NCBI GenBank assembly: GCA_903879715.1
Contig: CAIRMR010000034.1
Span: 20,515-84,514 of the forward strand
Origin: an uncultured Bacteroidales bacterium
GTDB taxonomy: Bacteria > Bacteroidota > Bacteroidia > Bacteroidales > UBA4417
Direction of reading: 5' to 3'
Length of the DNA: 64,000 bases
The notes below the pieces were generated by a model, which ran no database searches, was not told where the DNA came from, and saw nothing but the letters and a program-made list of their open reading frames with translations. Below, in pieces: positions 9,440 through 18,362 of this stretch. Numbering within the stretch: the stretch's first letter is position 1; each line of letters begins with the position of its first letter. The translations under genes were made by a program, and so were the position numbers.

Positions 9440-10102
9440 TTAATCCTTAATACACCGCACCGAAAAGCCACTTGACTTGTAGTTGTCGCCCCGGCTTATA
9501 CTGTTAGAAAAATAGGACATAACGCGGCTCCAGGCATCAAGGGCATCACTTTCAGTGGAGTTCCACCAGATTCCATTTATGCCCATACTCTGGAATGTAC
9601 CGGTTGAATAACGACTGCCACCCGGAAGGGCCGAAAACATCGATTCGCCAGATGCTCCGTTTGGAGCCTGCCAATGAGTGGTGCCGGTTTCTTTCAGCTT
9701 GTTGCCAGCTATACTAATGCCTCCAACAAATGTCTCAAGGGTAGTCCATTCTGCATCAGTGGGCACGTGCCAACCCGAGGGGCAAACTTTTTCAGAATTT
9801 ACTGTATACCAATTATATAACCTTCCATAATTATGTATGGTATCAGCATTACTAGTGTTTTTATAATTACAATAAGCGGGTGAAGTTAATGCAGCCCACT
9901 CTGTTGCAGCATTTACCAATGGAATTTGTGTGCCATCGTTGTATCGGGTTGTCATCAGGTTCTCAGCCATCCATGTTTGCGAACCAATGGTAACGGTCTT
10001 GTAATCGTTCCCGTCAATATCTTTCACCGTTTGTGCCTGTATTCCGGTTAAGCCCAGGCAAAACAGGACGATCGTATATAACTTTACTTTTTTGTGTTGC
10101 AT
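9440..10102 (-). CDS. FISUMP-domain secreted protein (copy 2)
   Basis: A 220-residue secreted protein with signal peptide (MQHKKVKLYTIVLFCLGLTG, then IQAQT) and a single FISUMP domain: DIDGNDYKTVTIGSQTWMAE (about 28-47), YGRLYNWYTVNSEKVCPSGW (about 92-111), WHVPTDAEWTTLE, LPGGSRYSTGTFQSMGINGI and the closing GFSVRCIKD. Relative to copy 1 the mature domains align end to end with no gap in the main motifs, so the two are duplicates that have diverged widely. The WG-repeat gene copy 2 lies 103 bases upstream on the same strand, and the two could be cotranscribed. Function unknown. Confidence 0.85.
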   Translation of the reverse strand: MQHKKVKLYTIVLFCLGLTGIQAQTVKDIDGNDYKTVTIGSQTWMAENLMTTRYNDGTQIPLVNAATEWAALTSPAYCNYKNTSNADTIHNYGRLYNWYTVNSEKVCPSGWHVPTDAEWTTLETFVGGISIAGNKLKETGTTHWQAPNGASGESMFSALPGGSRYSTGTFQSMGINGIWWNSTESDALDAWSRVMSYFSNSISRGDNYKSSGFSVRCIKD

Positions 10103-10205
10103 TTTTTAAATATCTAAGCTATGTTGATAAAATCATCATAATTACTATTTATGTGTTGATTAGCAAACTGTTAAACCATTTTTAGTTTTCTTCTATCAAC
10201 TATTC

Positions 10206-11681
10206 CTACGGTACTTGTTTCCCTTTGTTATTTATTCTTATCTCCTTGCCATTTAATGTTACATCAGCAGCACCATATTCAAAGCCATTCGCTTCTTCAT
10301 AGATAAGCGGGAGGATCACCTTGCCGGTTTCATCAATAAATCCGTATTTGCTATTACGTTTTACCAAGGCTAAGCCTTCGCTAAAAGCACCGGCTTCATC
10401 ATATTGAAATGGAATTACCGCATTGTTGGCCTGGCTGATAAATCCGTATTGGCCATCCTTTTTAGCAAAAGATAGTTTGCTGCCGTAAAAACCGCCCACA
10501 CTATCGTAATCAGGCGGAACAATTATCTGACCTTTAATATTAATAAAGCCGTAATGCTTGTCAATTTTAATTTTACAAGGAGTCCCTTCATCTCCGTACA
10601 AATCTATATCATCATATTTCAGAGGCAAAACCGATGAGCCCGTTGAATCAACAATGCCATACTTTTTGCTTAAAACCACACAATAATAGCCACTACTTAA
10701 TGGCCAGATTTCAAAATACTGAGCGGGGATTACTTCTTTGCCGGTTTTATCGAGATACCCATATTTGGTATCGGGTTCAGCACCTAAAGTAACCCTAGCC
10801 ATTCCATTTTGGAAATCAGAAATACTTGAATATTTAAATTCGGTGAGCTCTTTCCCCACCCGGTTAATGATTGCAGATTTGCCCCCATATCCAGCTACGC
10901 TGTAATCACTTGTGCTGCAACCTTTATTAACAATGGCTATTCCTTCCGAGAAATCATTTGCCCCATCATAAATGAGCGGAATAACAACTTTACCTGTTTT
11001 ATCTATGAATCCACATTTACCATTCAATTGAACTGCGGCTAGTCCTCCTTTGAAATCTGATACGATATTGTATTTATATGGCACTATTTCAATTCCGGTT
11101 TTATCAATAAAACCACTTTTATATTCCATTGCCTTTCCTTGATTTTTGAGGACATGTGCCATTCCTTCACTAAAATTATGGGCAATATCATAGTTGAATG
11201 GTATAATTGTTTTCCCTGTTTTATCAATAAACCCATAATTGCCACCCGGCAGGCCTACGGCGGCCAATTCTTCCGAAAAGCCTTCGGGTTCATAGTAAAT
11301 CATTGGAATAATTATTTTATGCTTCTCATCCATAAAACCCCAGCCTATTTCCGACCCATCGGGATTTTCCCCTTCCATCCAGATGGCGGTAGGATAACCT
11401 GTGGTCTCTTTCGCTGACCCGCCACCTCCAAATGCATCTTCGAACGATTCGTCGATCACTTTGCCATTCGCATTTTTAATGGTACAGTGACCATCCGCAT
11501 AAAGATCGAAAAAGCGGTCATTGGGATTTGCTTTTATAGCAGCGCCGGGGGCTGTCTTTTTTGCAGGCACTTTAGCATTGGGAGGCGGGGTTGTTGCTGC
11601 CGTTTTGGGCTGTTGCGCAAAACATAATAAATTTATTATTAGCAGAAAAGATAAGATGGAAAGAGGTTTTCTTGTTTTCAT
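10206..11681 (-). CDS. Secreted WG-repeat protein (copy 2)
   Basis: The 491-residue product has a signal peptide (MKTRKPLSILSFLLIINLLC, with cleavage near FAQ-QPK), a Pro/Ala/Lys-rich linker (about 25-50) and then about eight WG repeats such as KYGFIDETGKVILPLIYEEA and KCGFIDKTGKVVIPLIYDGA. It ends in an incomplete repeat with YGAADVTLNGKEIRINNKGK. It shares architecture with the longer WG protein at 7202-9034. It is the most upstream gene of the secreted-protein block; the divergent-looking gap to the response regulator is 177 bases on the same strand. No ligand or activity can be inferred. Confidence 0.85.
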   Translation of the reverse strand: MKTRKPLSILSFLLIINLLCFAQQPKTAATTPPPNAKVPAKKTAPGAAIKANPNDRFFDLYADGHCTIKNANGKVIDESFEDAFGGGGSAKETTGYPTAIWMEGENPDGSEIGWGFMDEKHKIIIPMIYYEPEGFSEELAAVGLPGGNYGFIDKTGKTIIPFNYDIAHNFSEGMAHVLKNQGKAMEYKSGFIDKTGIEIVPYKYNIVSDFKGGLAAVQLNGKCGFIDKTGKVVIPLIYDGANDFSEGIAIVNKGCSTSDYSVAGYGGKSAIINRVGKELTEFKYSSISDFQNGMARVTLGAEPDTKYGYLDKTGKEVIPAQYFEIWPLSSGYYCVVLSKKYGIVDSTGSSVLPLKYDDIDLYGDEGTPCKIKIDKHYGFINIKGQIIVPPDYDSVGGFYGSKLSFAKKDGQYGFISQANNAVIPFQYDEAGAFSEGLALVKRNSKYGFIDETGKVILPLIYEEANGFEYGAADVTLNGKEIRINNKGKQVP

Positions 11682-11858
11682 AGCTCTCTATTTGTAAAAT
11701 ATTGCTTATTTGTAAATTCTTTCGCAAACCTGCATTAGCCCGCTGAACAAATCTACGCGCACAACTTATGTCGTGAAATACCATATTAGTAGTATTTTCA
11801 TAGTACAGGCAGGTTTGCCTGAATTACGATATCTGAAAGTAAAGGAGGAAATTTAATT

Positions 11859-12491
11859 TCAGTGCTGAAGATATTTCAACACCACTTCGGTGCGGGTTCG
11901 CACCTGGAGTTTCTGGTAAATATTTCGGATATGGGTACGAACGGTTTCGATGCTGATAAACAAGGCAGCTGCAATCTCTTTATAGAGAAATCCTTTCGAA
12001 AGATAAGCAAGTATTTCCTCTTCCCTGGCTGTAAGTTTGGCTTCGGGGAAAGGATGCTTTAACGGCCGGGCAAAGGTTTGCACAACTTTTCGGGCAATTT
12101 CGCCACTCATTGGCGAACCACCGTTCACCAGTTCTTTTATAGCTTCAAGTAGTTTAGCCGGAGGCGTTTTTTTTAGCAAATAGCCTGTTGCGCCGGCTGT
12201 AAGTGATTTGAAAATTTCATCCGTATTATCGAAAACCGTAAGCATCATAACCTGTATGGCGGGCCATGAATTTTTAATATACACAACACATTCAATGCCA
12301 TTCATACCAGGCAGGTTAATATCCATTAAAACCACATGGGGCTGATTTTCAGGAATTATCCCCAACGCTTCTTCTGCCGAAGGGCTGGCTGCAATACAAT
12401 GGTACCCCTCGGAGCCATCAATAAGCAAACGTAATGCTTCACGAACGGCATCGTCATCCTCAACTATCATTACCTTTATATCGTCAGACAT
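11859..12491 (-). CDS. NarL/FixJ-family response regulator
   Basis: An N-terminal receiver domain (IKVMIVEDDDAVREALRLLI, phospho-acceptor Asp in VVLMDINLPGMNG, about residue 56, conserved Lys in LLKKTPPAKLL) is followed by a LuxR-type helix-turn-helix (LTAREEEILAYLSKGFLYKE, then TVRTHIRNIYQKLQVRTRTE). It should bind DNA when phosphorylated by the kinase encoded immediately upstream. The ATG at 12491 (MSDDIKVMIVEDD) was chosen as family-like; an in-frame ATG at 12539 would add 16 residues. The kinase stop lies 20 to 68 bases upstream, so the two genes form an operon. Confidence 0.92.
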   Translation of the reverse strand: MSDDIKVMIVEDDDAVREALRLLIDGSEGYHCIAASPSAEEALGIIPENQPHVVLMDINLPGMNGIECVVYIKNSWPAIQVMMLTVFDNTDEIFKSLTAGATGYLLKKTPPAKLLEAIKELVNGGSPMSGEIARKVVQTFARPLKHPFPEAKLTAREEEILAYLSKGFLYKEIAAALFISIETVRTHIRNIYQKLQVRTRTEVVLKYLQH

Positions 12492-12559
12492 GGGTATCAT
12501 ATATTTTAATCGATTCTTCATACAAAGATAGCTCTTCAAAACAGCTTATGCATCACCCT

Positions 12560-15500
12560 TTAATGTGACTTATCTTTCTGCTGTAAAGTAACAGACAATT
12601 CTATTAAGGTGCCTTTACCAACTTCTGAGGTAATCTCAAACCTGCCATCAAGTTCCTCAATTCTCTTACGCATATTGGTTAATCCGTTGCCCCATCCTTT
12701 AATTTTGTCGATTTCAAAACCCTTTCCATCATCATCAATTTTTATGTTCAGGTTTTGCTTATCGAAACACAAACTCATTTTAACATTACCGGCACCGGAA
12801 TGTTTCACAATATTATGGAAGGCTTCTTTTACGGTTAAAAACAGGTTCCGCCTTAGTTCGGACGACATATGAAAAACAGGTATTTCGTCAGGAAACAAAA
12901 AAGCACCTTCAATTTCGGCTGACTCAAGATAAGTTGAAGCATGCTGCCTGATGTAGGAAGAAAAACTATCGAGCGTGTCGTTGCGCGGATTCATGGCCCA
13001 GATGATTTCACTCATTTCGTCTACCACACCGCCTGAAATTTCGGAAATCTGGTTAATGGTTTGCAGTGCTTTTACCGGTTCGGCTTGTTGTTTTTTTGCC
13101 AGTTCGCTCAGTATTGAAATACGGGTAAGGCTGGCGCCAACTTCATCATGCATATCTTTCGAAATGCGAAGGCGTTCCTTTTCGATGGCAAATTCCCGCT
13201 CTATTTCCCTGATTTGTTCCTGGTAACGTACCCGCTGTGACCTTTTAACGAGCAGAACGGTTATTCCTAAAATAAAAGCAGCAAGTAATGAAAGGAACCA
13301 CCAGGTTGTGTAATAAGCTGGTGCGATAGTGAATGAAACCAGTATCGCCGGGGCACTCCAGTTCATGTAAGTATCGGCACATTTAACATATAAGTGGTAT
13401 TTCCCCGGAGGAAGGTTGCGAAAGTTAAAAGCAGAACTGCCTGATGGTTTGCTCCACCCGGGCTGATAGCCTTCGAGGAAGAAGGAGTATAAGAGTGAAC
13501 CTGCATTCGCATAATCATTCGAAAAAACATTTCCGCTTATATGTGGTGCCATCCGGCTGAGCTTAAAATCGAGGTTTGTGGATGGAATACCTTGCGAATA
13601 GGCCGTGTCGGAAACAAAAAGGGATATTAGCCGTACTTCAGGAGGTTTTTTATCCGGATTAAAAGTGGAAGGATCAATAGCATTCAGTCCCTGTATTCCT
13701 CCGAAGTACAAACTTCCGTCAGTGTCTTTAAAGGCCGCGTTATGGTTAAATTCGAGAGACTGGAGATTGTTTTTTGAATTGAAAAAGATAATACGATCAG
13801 CTAAAATGCAGCCTATGCCGTTGTTACCCGTAATCCATAGTCTGCCGCTATCATCAGGCAACATAGAATAGATAACCTCATTCTTTAATGAGCTGAAAAT
13901 AGCTGATAACTCATGTACACTACCATCGCTGTTATAGCATTCAATACCATTTCCTGTTGCAGCCCATACCAGGCTTTTATGAAGAATAAGACTGTATACC
14001 GGAACAGCGGATAGTTTATGTTCTTTCCAATTATAATTGCCCCCCAATCTTAATCCTTCTTTTTTATTGTACCTGTATAAACCGTCGGAAGTGCCAACCC
14101 AATAATGATTTTCTGTTAGAAGTAAAGCACCGGCTGATATATATTGGTTTTTGCTGTATAATCGCGGTTTTTCAGAAGTTTTTATACTGATTAACTGATC
14201 ATCGTAAACCATAAGTAATGAATCCGCGTTCTGATAGATAAATTTCGCTCGCAAGCACCGGAAAGGATACTTCCATACACTTTCACCCCTTGAATTCACT
14301 ACTTCGAGCCCATTGCGGGTAGCAATCCATAAACGCCCTGATTTATCGGCCATTAAATCCAGAAAATACGTCCTGTTGCCGAAATGAGCCGGATTAATAC
14401 GTTTGGAAAGACCTAGGTCAGGACTTAATTCCCAGAGCCCGTTATTGAAAGTACCCGCCCAAATGCTATTATTATAACCGGTTACGCAGCGTATAAATCC
14501 CATGTTTGCTTTTTGAAACTGAACCTGCCCGGGAGAATGCATCAATACGCCATTCCCATCAGTCCCAAACCAAAGGTTGTGTTCGCGGTCTTCAAAAATA
14601 CTTATGATACTTGGCGTAAGAAGTTCAGAGTTTTTGCCGATATGAGTTAACAGATTTATCTCTTTAATCTTTCCTCCGGCCAACCGGTAAATCCTGTTAA
14701 AACTCTGGTCTGTCAACCAGATATTCTCACTGGCATCAGTAAAAATATGCTGTAGCCCTTTCAACTTTGTTTCCACAAACAATTCTGGTTTACAGCCTTT
14801 TTGCCAGGTTAAAATTTCACTTCCGGCAAGTACAAGTGTTTTGCCTTTTAAGATTGTTACAACGTCACGGCAACCTGCAACAGGTATCCAATTGGCCTTA
14901 AAAACGGAGTCAGAAACACGATTATTAAGCTGAACATCAATAATCCCCAGCTCACTGCATATCAGCAGTTCATTCTTGCCCGAATGAACCACCTTCAGAG
15001 GAATATTTTCTGCAGGAATTTTTTGCCCGGAGTCAACTTTAAATTCCAACTGGATTAACCTGCCGTCTTTCAACAGGCAAAAATTCAATCCACGTATCCA
15101 TACGAGAATATTCCCATCGATCAAGGTGTTAAACACAACCGGGCAAATGCCACTTTTATTGTAAATGATTTTAAATTGTGCGGTGGCAGTATTGAACTGA
15201 AGCAATGATGATGTTGATGATAATACCAACTTACCCGGTTTGCTGATAGCCAGAAAACGCATAACGTTTTCCTGTTGCTGGTATACGTCATTGTAGGGAA
15301 CTCTGAAGGCTCTGAATTGCTCCCCGTCAAAATAATGCAGCCCGTCGCCGGTAACCATCCAAATCAATCCCTTTTCGTCCTGGCACACACGGCTGACCAT
15401 GCTCTGGCGAAGCCCGTCTTCGTTGGTAAAAGCTGTTACAAAAAGATTTTCGGTTTCCGGAGCCAGCTGTCCAAATAATTCCTCTCTGCTAAAATACAGG

Positions 15501-15571
15501 ATGAAAAACAGCAGCAATAGAATAATCCGGTAAGCGTTGTAAATACAAGTACTTCGAAGGAGAAATCTCAT
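12560..15571 (-). CDS. Propeller-type membrane sensor histidine kinase
   Basis: A 1003-residue sensor: an N-terminal membrane or signal segment (about 12-32), two periplasmic seven-blade propellers made of Reg_prop repeats (for example LIWMVTGDGLHYFD, NLWFGTDGNGVL, RLWIATRNGLEVV, HYWVGTSDGLYRYN), a Y_Y_Y domain (about 660-745), one transmembrane helix (WWFLSLLAAFILGITVLLV, about 753-771), a HisKA_3 dimerisation domain with the phospho-His in DMHDEVGASLTR (about 806), and HATPase_c with NIVKHSG, DDDGKGF and GNGLTNMRKR. It resembles hybrid (HTCS) sensors on the outside but is a plain kinase with a separate regulator next door. The signal it senses cannot be told from this context. Confidence 0.93.
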   Translation of the reverse strand: MRFLLRSTCIYNAYRIILLLLFFILYFSREELFGQLAPETENLFVTAFTNEDGLRQSMVSRVCQDEKGLIWMVTGDGLHYFDGEQFRAFRVPYNDVYQQQENVMRFLAISKPGKLVLSSTSSLLQFNTATAQFKIIYNKSGICPVVFNTLIDGNILVWIRGLNFCLLKDGRLIQLEFKVDSGQKIPAENIPLKVVHSGKNELLICSELGIIDVQLNNRVSDSVFKANWIPVAGCRDVVTILKGKTLVLAGSEILTWQKGCKPELFVETKLKGLQHIFTDASENIWLTDQSFNRIYRLAGGKIKEINLLTHIGKNSELLTPSIISIFEDREHNLWFGTDGNGVLMHSPGQVQFQKANMGFIRCVTGYNNSIWAGTFNNGLWELSPDLGLSKRINPAHFGNRTYFLDLMADKSGRLWIATRNGLEVVNSRGESVWKYPFRCLRAKFIYQNADSLLMVYDDQLISIKTSEKPRLYSKNQYISAGALLLTENHYWVGTSDGLYRYNKKEGLRLGGNYNWKEHKLSAVPVYSLILHKSLVWAATGNGIECYNSDGSVHELSAIFSSLKNEVIYSMLPDDSGRLWITGNNGIGCILADRIIFFNSKNNLQSLEFNHNAAFKDTDGSLYFGGIQGLNAIDPSTFNPDKKPPEVRLISLFVSDTAYSQGIPSTNLDFKLSRMAPHISGNVFSNDYANAGSLLYSFFLEGYQPGWSKPSGSSAFNFRNLPPGKYHLYVKCADTYMNWSAPAILVSFTIAPAYYTTWWFLSLLAAFILGITVLLVKRSQRVRYQEQIREIEREFAIEKERLRISKDMHDEVGASLTRISILSELAKKQQAEPVKALQTINQISEISGGVVDEMSEIIWAMNPRNDTLDSFSSYIRQHASTYLESAEIEGAFLFPDEIPVFHMSSELRRNLFLTVKEAFHNIVKHSGAGNVKMSLCFDKQNLNIKIDDDGKGFEIDKIKGWGNGLTNMRKRIEELDGRFEITSEVGKGTLIELSVTLQQKDKSH

Positions 15572-15757
15572 TTCAGATTATTCTGTTCAGCCTATGCTAA
15601 AGCAAATATACAAAGTCAGGCTATTGCGCTAACTATAAGCAGGATAAATATATATAAAAAGATTGAATTTGTCCGGAACTCCGGCACAACTTACCTTAGT
15701 TTAAAACCAAGAAACAATATTCCTGAAAAATGTATCCGGTTCGGCCAGTTTGCTAAT

Positions 15758-15799
15758 CTCCCTTCGCCCTGTCACCCAGTCGCTCCTCGCCCCTTCAGC
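15758..15799. repeat. gggcgaagggcg-type interspersed repeat
   Basis: The stretch holds cccttcgccctgtcacccag and tcgctcctcgcccc, in the same style as the elements at 29741, 32261 and (opposite strand) 43021. It lies directly downstream of the stop of the LuxE-like gene. It is non-coding. Confidence 0.5.
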
Positions 15800-15826
15800 T
15801 TGTTTACTCAACCAATTCTTTCCACG

Positions 15827-16816
15827 CTAAGTCGCCAGCAAACTACATCCCCGTATATCGCTGTTGTCAAAACGTCCCAGCACTTCAAAAGTTCCGTCTT
15901 CGAAAACACGCCCCAGGTCCTGAGTGGATATAAAAGAACACGAATGAAAATTAGCCAGGTCAATAATATTTATGCCTCCGGTGTGCCCGGTTTCGAGGTA
16001 ACTTAACGGATCATTTGTGTCAGCTATCATAATTTTCATCCAGGGCGGACACTTAAAAATACCGTCGCCTTTCGACCAGGCCTGCGAAAGCAATTCAGTC
16101 ATTCCATACTCCGAATGGATTTTATCCACGCCAAAACCTTTACACAACTGCTCATGAAGTTCCATTCGGGTAAGTTCCTTCCGGCGCCCTTTCATGCCAC
16201 CGGTTTCAAAAATAATAGCCTCTGGTATCGGCAAAGGAAAATTTTCGGCCATATCGAGCAGGGCAAACGTTACTCCAAAAAGGATTATTTTTAATCCAAG
16301 TCGTTGTGCTTCCAGTAATTGCAACTGTAAAGCCTCCAGATCATTCAGGAAAAAACCGCCCATCTTCCGGTTGGTCTTCAGCAGGATTCGTTCAACCATA
16401 TAAACCAGGGAGGAATTTCCCCTTTCGAGGTACGAAGGCAGCAAAGCAAAAACCACATATTGTGACAAATCGCCATAAAAAAGCTCTAACCCTTTTGTGA
16501 AACTTTGTTCGTATAAATCAGCATCAACAACATAATGTTTGCTGGTTTCCATCCCTGTTGTACCGCTGCTTTCAAAAACAACTTCTTCCATAAAATCACC
16601 TGTTATAATCTTGTGCGTTTTAAAAAAACTCACAGGCAGAAAGGGAATCTGTTCCGGGTGGTATACCTTGCTTTCGCTGACACCCAATGCATCTACAAAG
16701 TTCTTATAAATTTTATTGTTTTTATATTGATACCGAAATAAACTAAGCGCAATTTCGTTAAATTCGGAAGGGCTTTGCAGATTAAATATACTATGTTTAA
16801 ATGCTTTGAAGTCCAT
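15827..16816 (-). CDS. LuxE-like acyl-protein synthetase / adenylate-forming enzyme
   Basis: The 329-residue product belongs to the LuxE / acyl-protein synthetase branch of the ANL adenylate-forming fold. Visible marks are IPFLPVSFFKTHKI (about 56-69), the phosphate-binding loop FESSGTTGMETSKHY (about 80-94), ETGGMKGRRKELTR (about 207-220), the YGMTELLSQAW motif (about 238-248) and a C-terminal TQDLGRVFEDGTFEVLGR. Such enzymes activate a carboxylate as AMP ester and pass it to a thiol; the acyl substrate here is unknown. No luxC/luxD partners are adjacent. It is divergently placed from a small lipoprotein gene, with about 40 bases between the starts, so their promoters overlap. Confidence 0.8.
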   Translation of the reverse strand: MDFKAFKHSIFNLQSPSEFNEIALSLFRYQYKNNKIYKNFVDALGVSESKVYHPEQIPFLPVSFFKTHKIITGDFMEEVVFESSGTTGMETSKHYVVDADLYEQSFTKGLELFYGDLSQYVVFALLPSYLERGNSSLVYMVERILLKTNRKMGGFFLNDLEALQLQLLEAQRLGLKIILFGVTFALLDMAENFPLPIPEAIIFETGGMKGRRKELTRMELHEQLCKGFGVDKIHSEYGMTELLSQAWSKGDGIFKCPPWMKIMIADTNDPLSYLETGHTGGINIIDLANFHSCSFISTQDLGRVFEDGTFEVLGRFDNSDIRGCSLLAT

Positions 16817-16856
16817 GTCAGAAAATTTGTAATTTTATGCCTTGTTAATGTTCTCA

Positions 16857-17363
16857 ATGAAACTATATACAAAGATAAGCTTAATCCTCCTGATTCCGTT
16901 ATTTGCCGGACTTACCAGCTGTATTAAGGAAGATCAATACCCGGTTGTACCGCAGATTGAATTCGCCGGTTATGGAATCTACTCCGCAGCTGACGGAACG
17001 GATTCTGCCTGCAAAATAACCATTTCATATACGGATGGCGACGGGGATATCGGATTAACTGAGAATGATATTTTAGAACCTTATAAATACAACTATTTCT
17101 TAAAATTAATGCAGCTGGTTGATGGACAGATGGTTGAAGTTGTTCTCCCCAACGATAGCATAACTTTCAACGCGCGTATTCCGATGCTGACGCCAACAGG
17201 AAGGAATAAAAACATTAAAGGAGAAATTACCATGAATTTCGACCTGTATTTTAACAGTTATTTGCTGCAGAGTGACACCATTGGTTTCGAAATATACCTC
17301 ATGGACAGGGCTCTGAATAAAAGCAATATTGTTACAACGCCTAATATAACTATCATTAAATAA
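16857..17363 (+). CDS. Small lipoprotein of unknown function
   Basis: The product has a lipoprotein signal (MKLYTKISLILLIPLFAGLT followed by SCIKED; lipobox LTSC), so it should be anchored in the outer or inner membrane after lipidation of that Cys. The mature part (about 145 residues) is a single beta-rich domain with an Asp-rich loop ISYTDGDGDIGLTENDI and a C-terminal FEIYLMDRALNKSN, a pattern common among small Bacteroidota lipoproteins; a calcium-binding role of the DGDGD loop is only a guess. ATG 16857 was chosen for the compact signal peptide; ATG 16848 is possible. The divergent neighbour is the LuxE-like gene. Confidence 0.75.
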   Translation: MKLYTKISLILLIPLFAGLTSCIKEDQYPVVPQIEFAGYGIYSAADGTDSACKITISYTDGDGDIGLTENDILEPYKYNYFLKLMQLVDGQMVEVVLPNDSITFNARIPMLTPTGRNKNIKGEITMNFDLYFNSYLLQSDTIGFEIYLMDRALNKSNIVTTPNITIIK

Positions 17364-17447
17364 TTTCGTGTTGAAATAGAAACATTTTTATAATTATCAA
17401 TTCCTCTGAAATGATAATTCCAATTAGTTTATTCGTTAGAGCCAGGT

Positions 17448-18167
17448 ATGAAAAAGATAAGCAGTAGAATACTGAGATTAATAAAAATACTGCTGATTAT
17501 TTTCGGAGGTATCTTTCTGATATTAATCATTCTGTCATTTACAAAAATTCCATTCCGAACGTATGATAACCTGGGTTTGTGCAACAGTAAAATCACCAAA
17601 CCGCCTGTAACTATAATTCTTCTGAGCGGAAGTGGTATCCCTAGTGAAAGTGGATTACTGAGGGCTTATTTCACGGCGCAGTTTGGAAAAGCAAATCCAA
17701 ATGCTAACATAGTAATTTCAATGCCTGGCGACATCACTGACAGCATGGGCGATCCGCAGTTAACCGCCAGGGAGCTTATTTTAAGGGGAATAGCTAAAGA
17801 AAGAATAAGTTTTGAAAGTCACGGGCGAAACACACGGGAACAGGCATTAAAACTAGCAGAGGGCAGAACACCCGCTCAGCTTAACCTGCCAATTACATTG
17901 GTCACCGCTCCTGATCATATGAAAAGAGCTATCCTGGTTTTCAGAAAATGTGGATTTACAACAGTTAGTGGGTTTCCCACATTTGGAAGCTCGGTCCAAA
18001 CCGATATGACTTTTAATGACAGTGATTTAAAAGGCAATAAATTTGTCCCGTCCATAGGGAATAACCTGCAAATCCGGTACCAATTCTGGACAGGGCTTAA
18101 ACTTGAAGTCCTGATTATGCGTGAGTATTCCGGGTTGGTATATTATTGGATGAGAGGTTGGGTTTAA
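17448..18167 (+). CDS. YdcF/DUF218-family membrane protein
   Basis: A basic N-terminus and one hydrophobic helix (IKILLIIFGGIFLILIILSF, about 12-31) anchor the protein, and the rest is a DUF218-type Rossmann-like domain. Family marks are TIILLSGSGIPSESG (about 55-69), the 'SHGRNTREQALKLAE' segment (about 125-139; equivalent to the family's S.NT.ENA) and VTAPDHMKRAILVFRKCGF (about 152-170; equivalent to T...H..RA). Family members bind nucleotides or act on envelope glycolipids; the activity of this one is unknown. It is shorter at the C-terminus than SanA/ElyC types. It stands alone between the lipoprotein gene and the acyl-CoA dehydrogenase. Confidence 0.78.
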   Translation: MKKISSRILRLIKILLIIFGGIFLILIILSFTKIPFRTYDNLGLCNSKITKPPVTIILLSGSGIPSESGLLRAYFTAQFGKANPNANIVISMPGDITDSMGDPQLTARELILRGIAKERISFESHGRNTREQALKLAEGRTPAQLNLPITLVTAPDHMKRAILVFRKCGFTTVSGFPTFGSSVQTDMTFNDSDLKGNKFVPSIGNNLQIRYQFWTGLKLEVLIMREYSGLVYYWMRGWV

Positions 18168-18315
18168 AATTCTGTTTAAAAGAATATTCACCACAAAGGT
18201 GCCAAAAGCACAGATTTTCAGAGAGTTAAATTTTTCTGCTGCTTCCAAATACTTTCAGCCTCTGAAGAAGCAAAGTATTTTTCCAAAGCTTCATATCAAT
18301 ATAACGATATTGTTA

Positions 18316-18323
18316 TATATTTG
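18316..18323 (+). promoter_or_regulatory. Putative -7 promoter box of the acyl-CoA dehydrogenase gene
   Basis: TATATTTG matches the TAnnTTTG consensus exactly and lies 39 bases before the chosen ATG at 18363, which supports that start over a TTG-initiated one inside the box. No convincing -33 element was found. Confidence 0.45.
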
Positions 18324-18362
18324 AGCACCTATTCTATTATTCTCATTTTAAATACTTATTCC

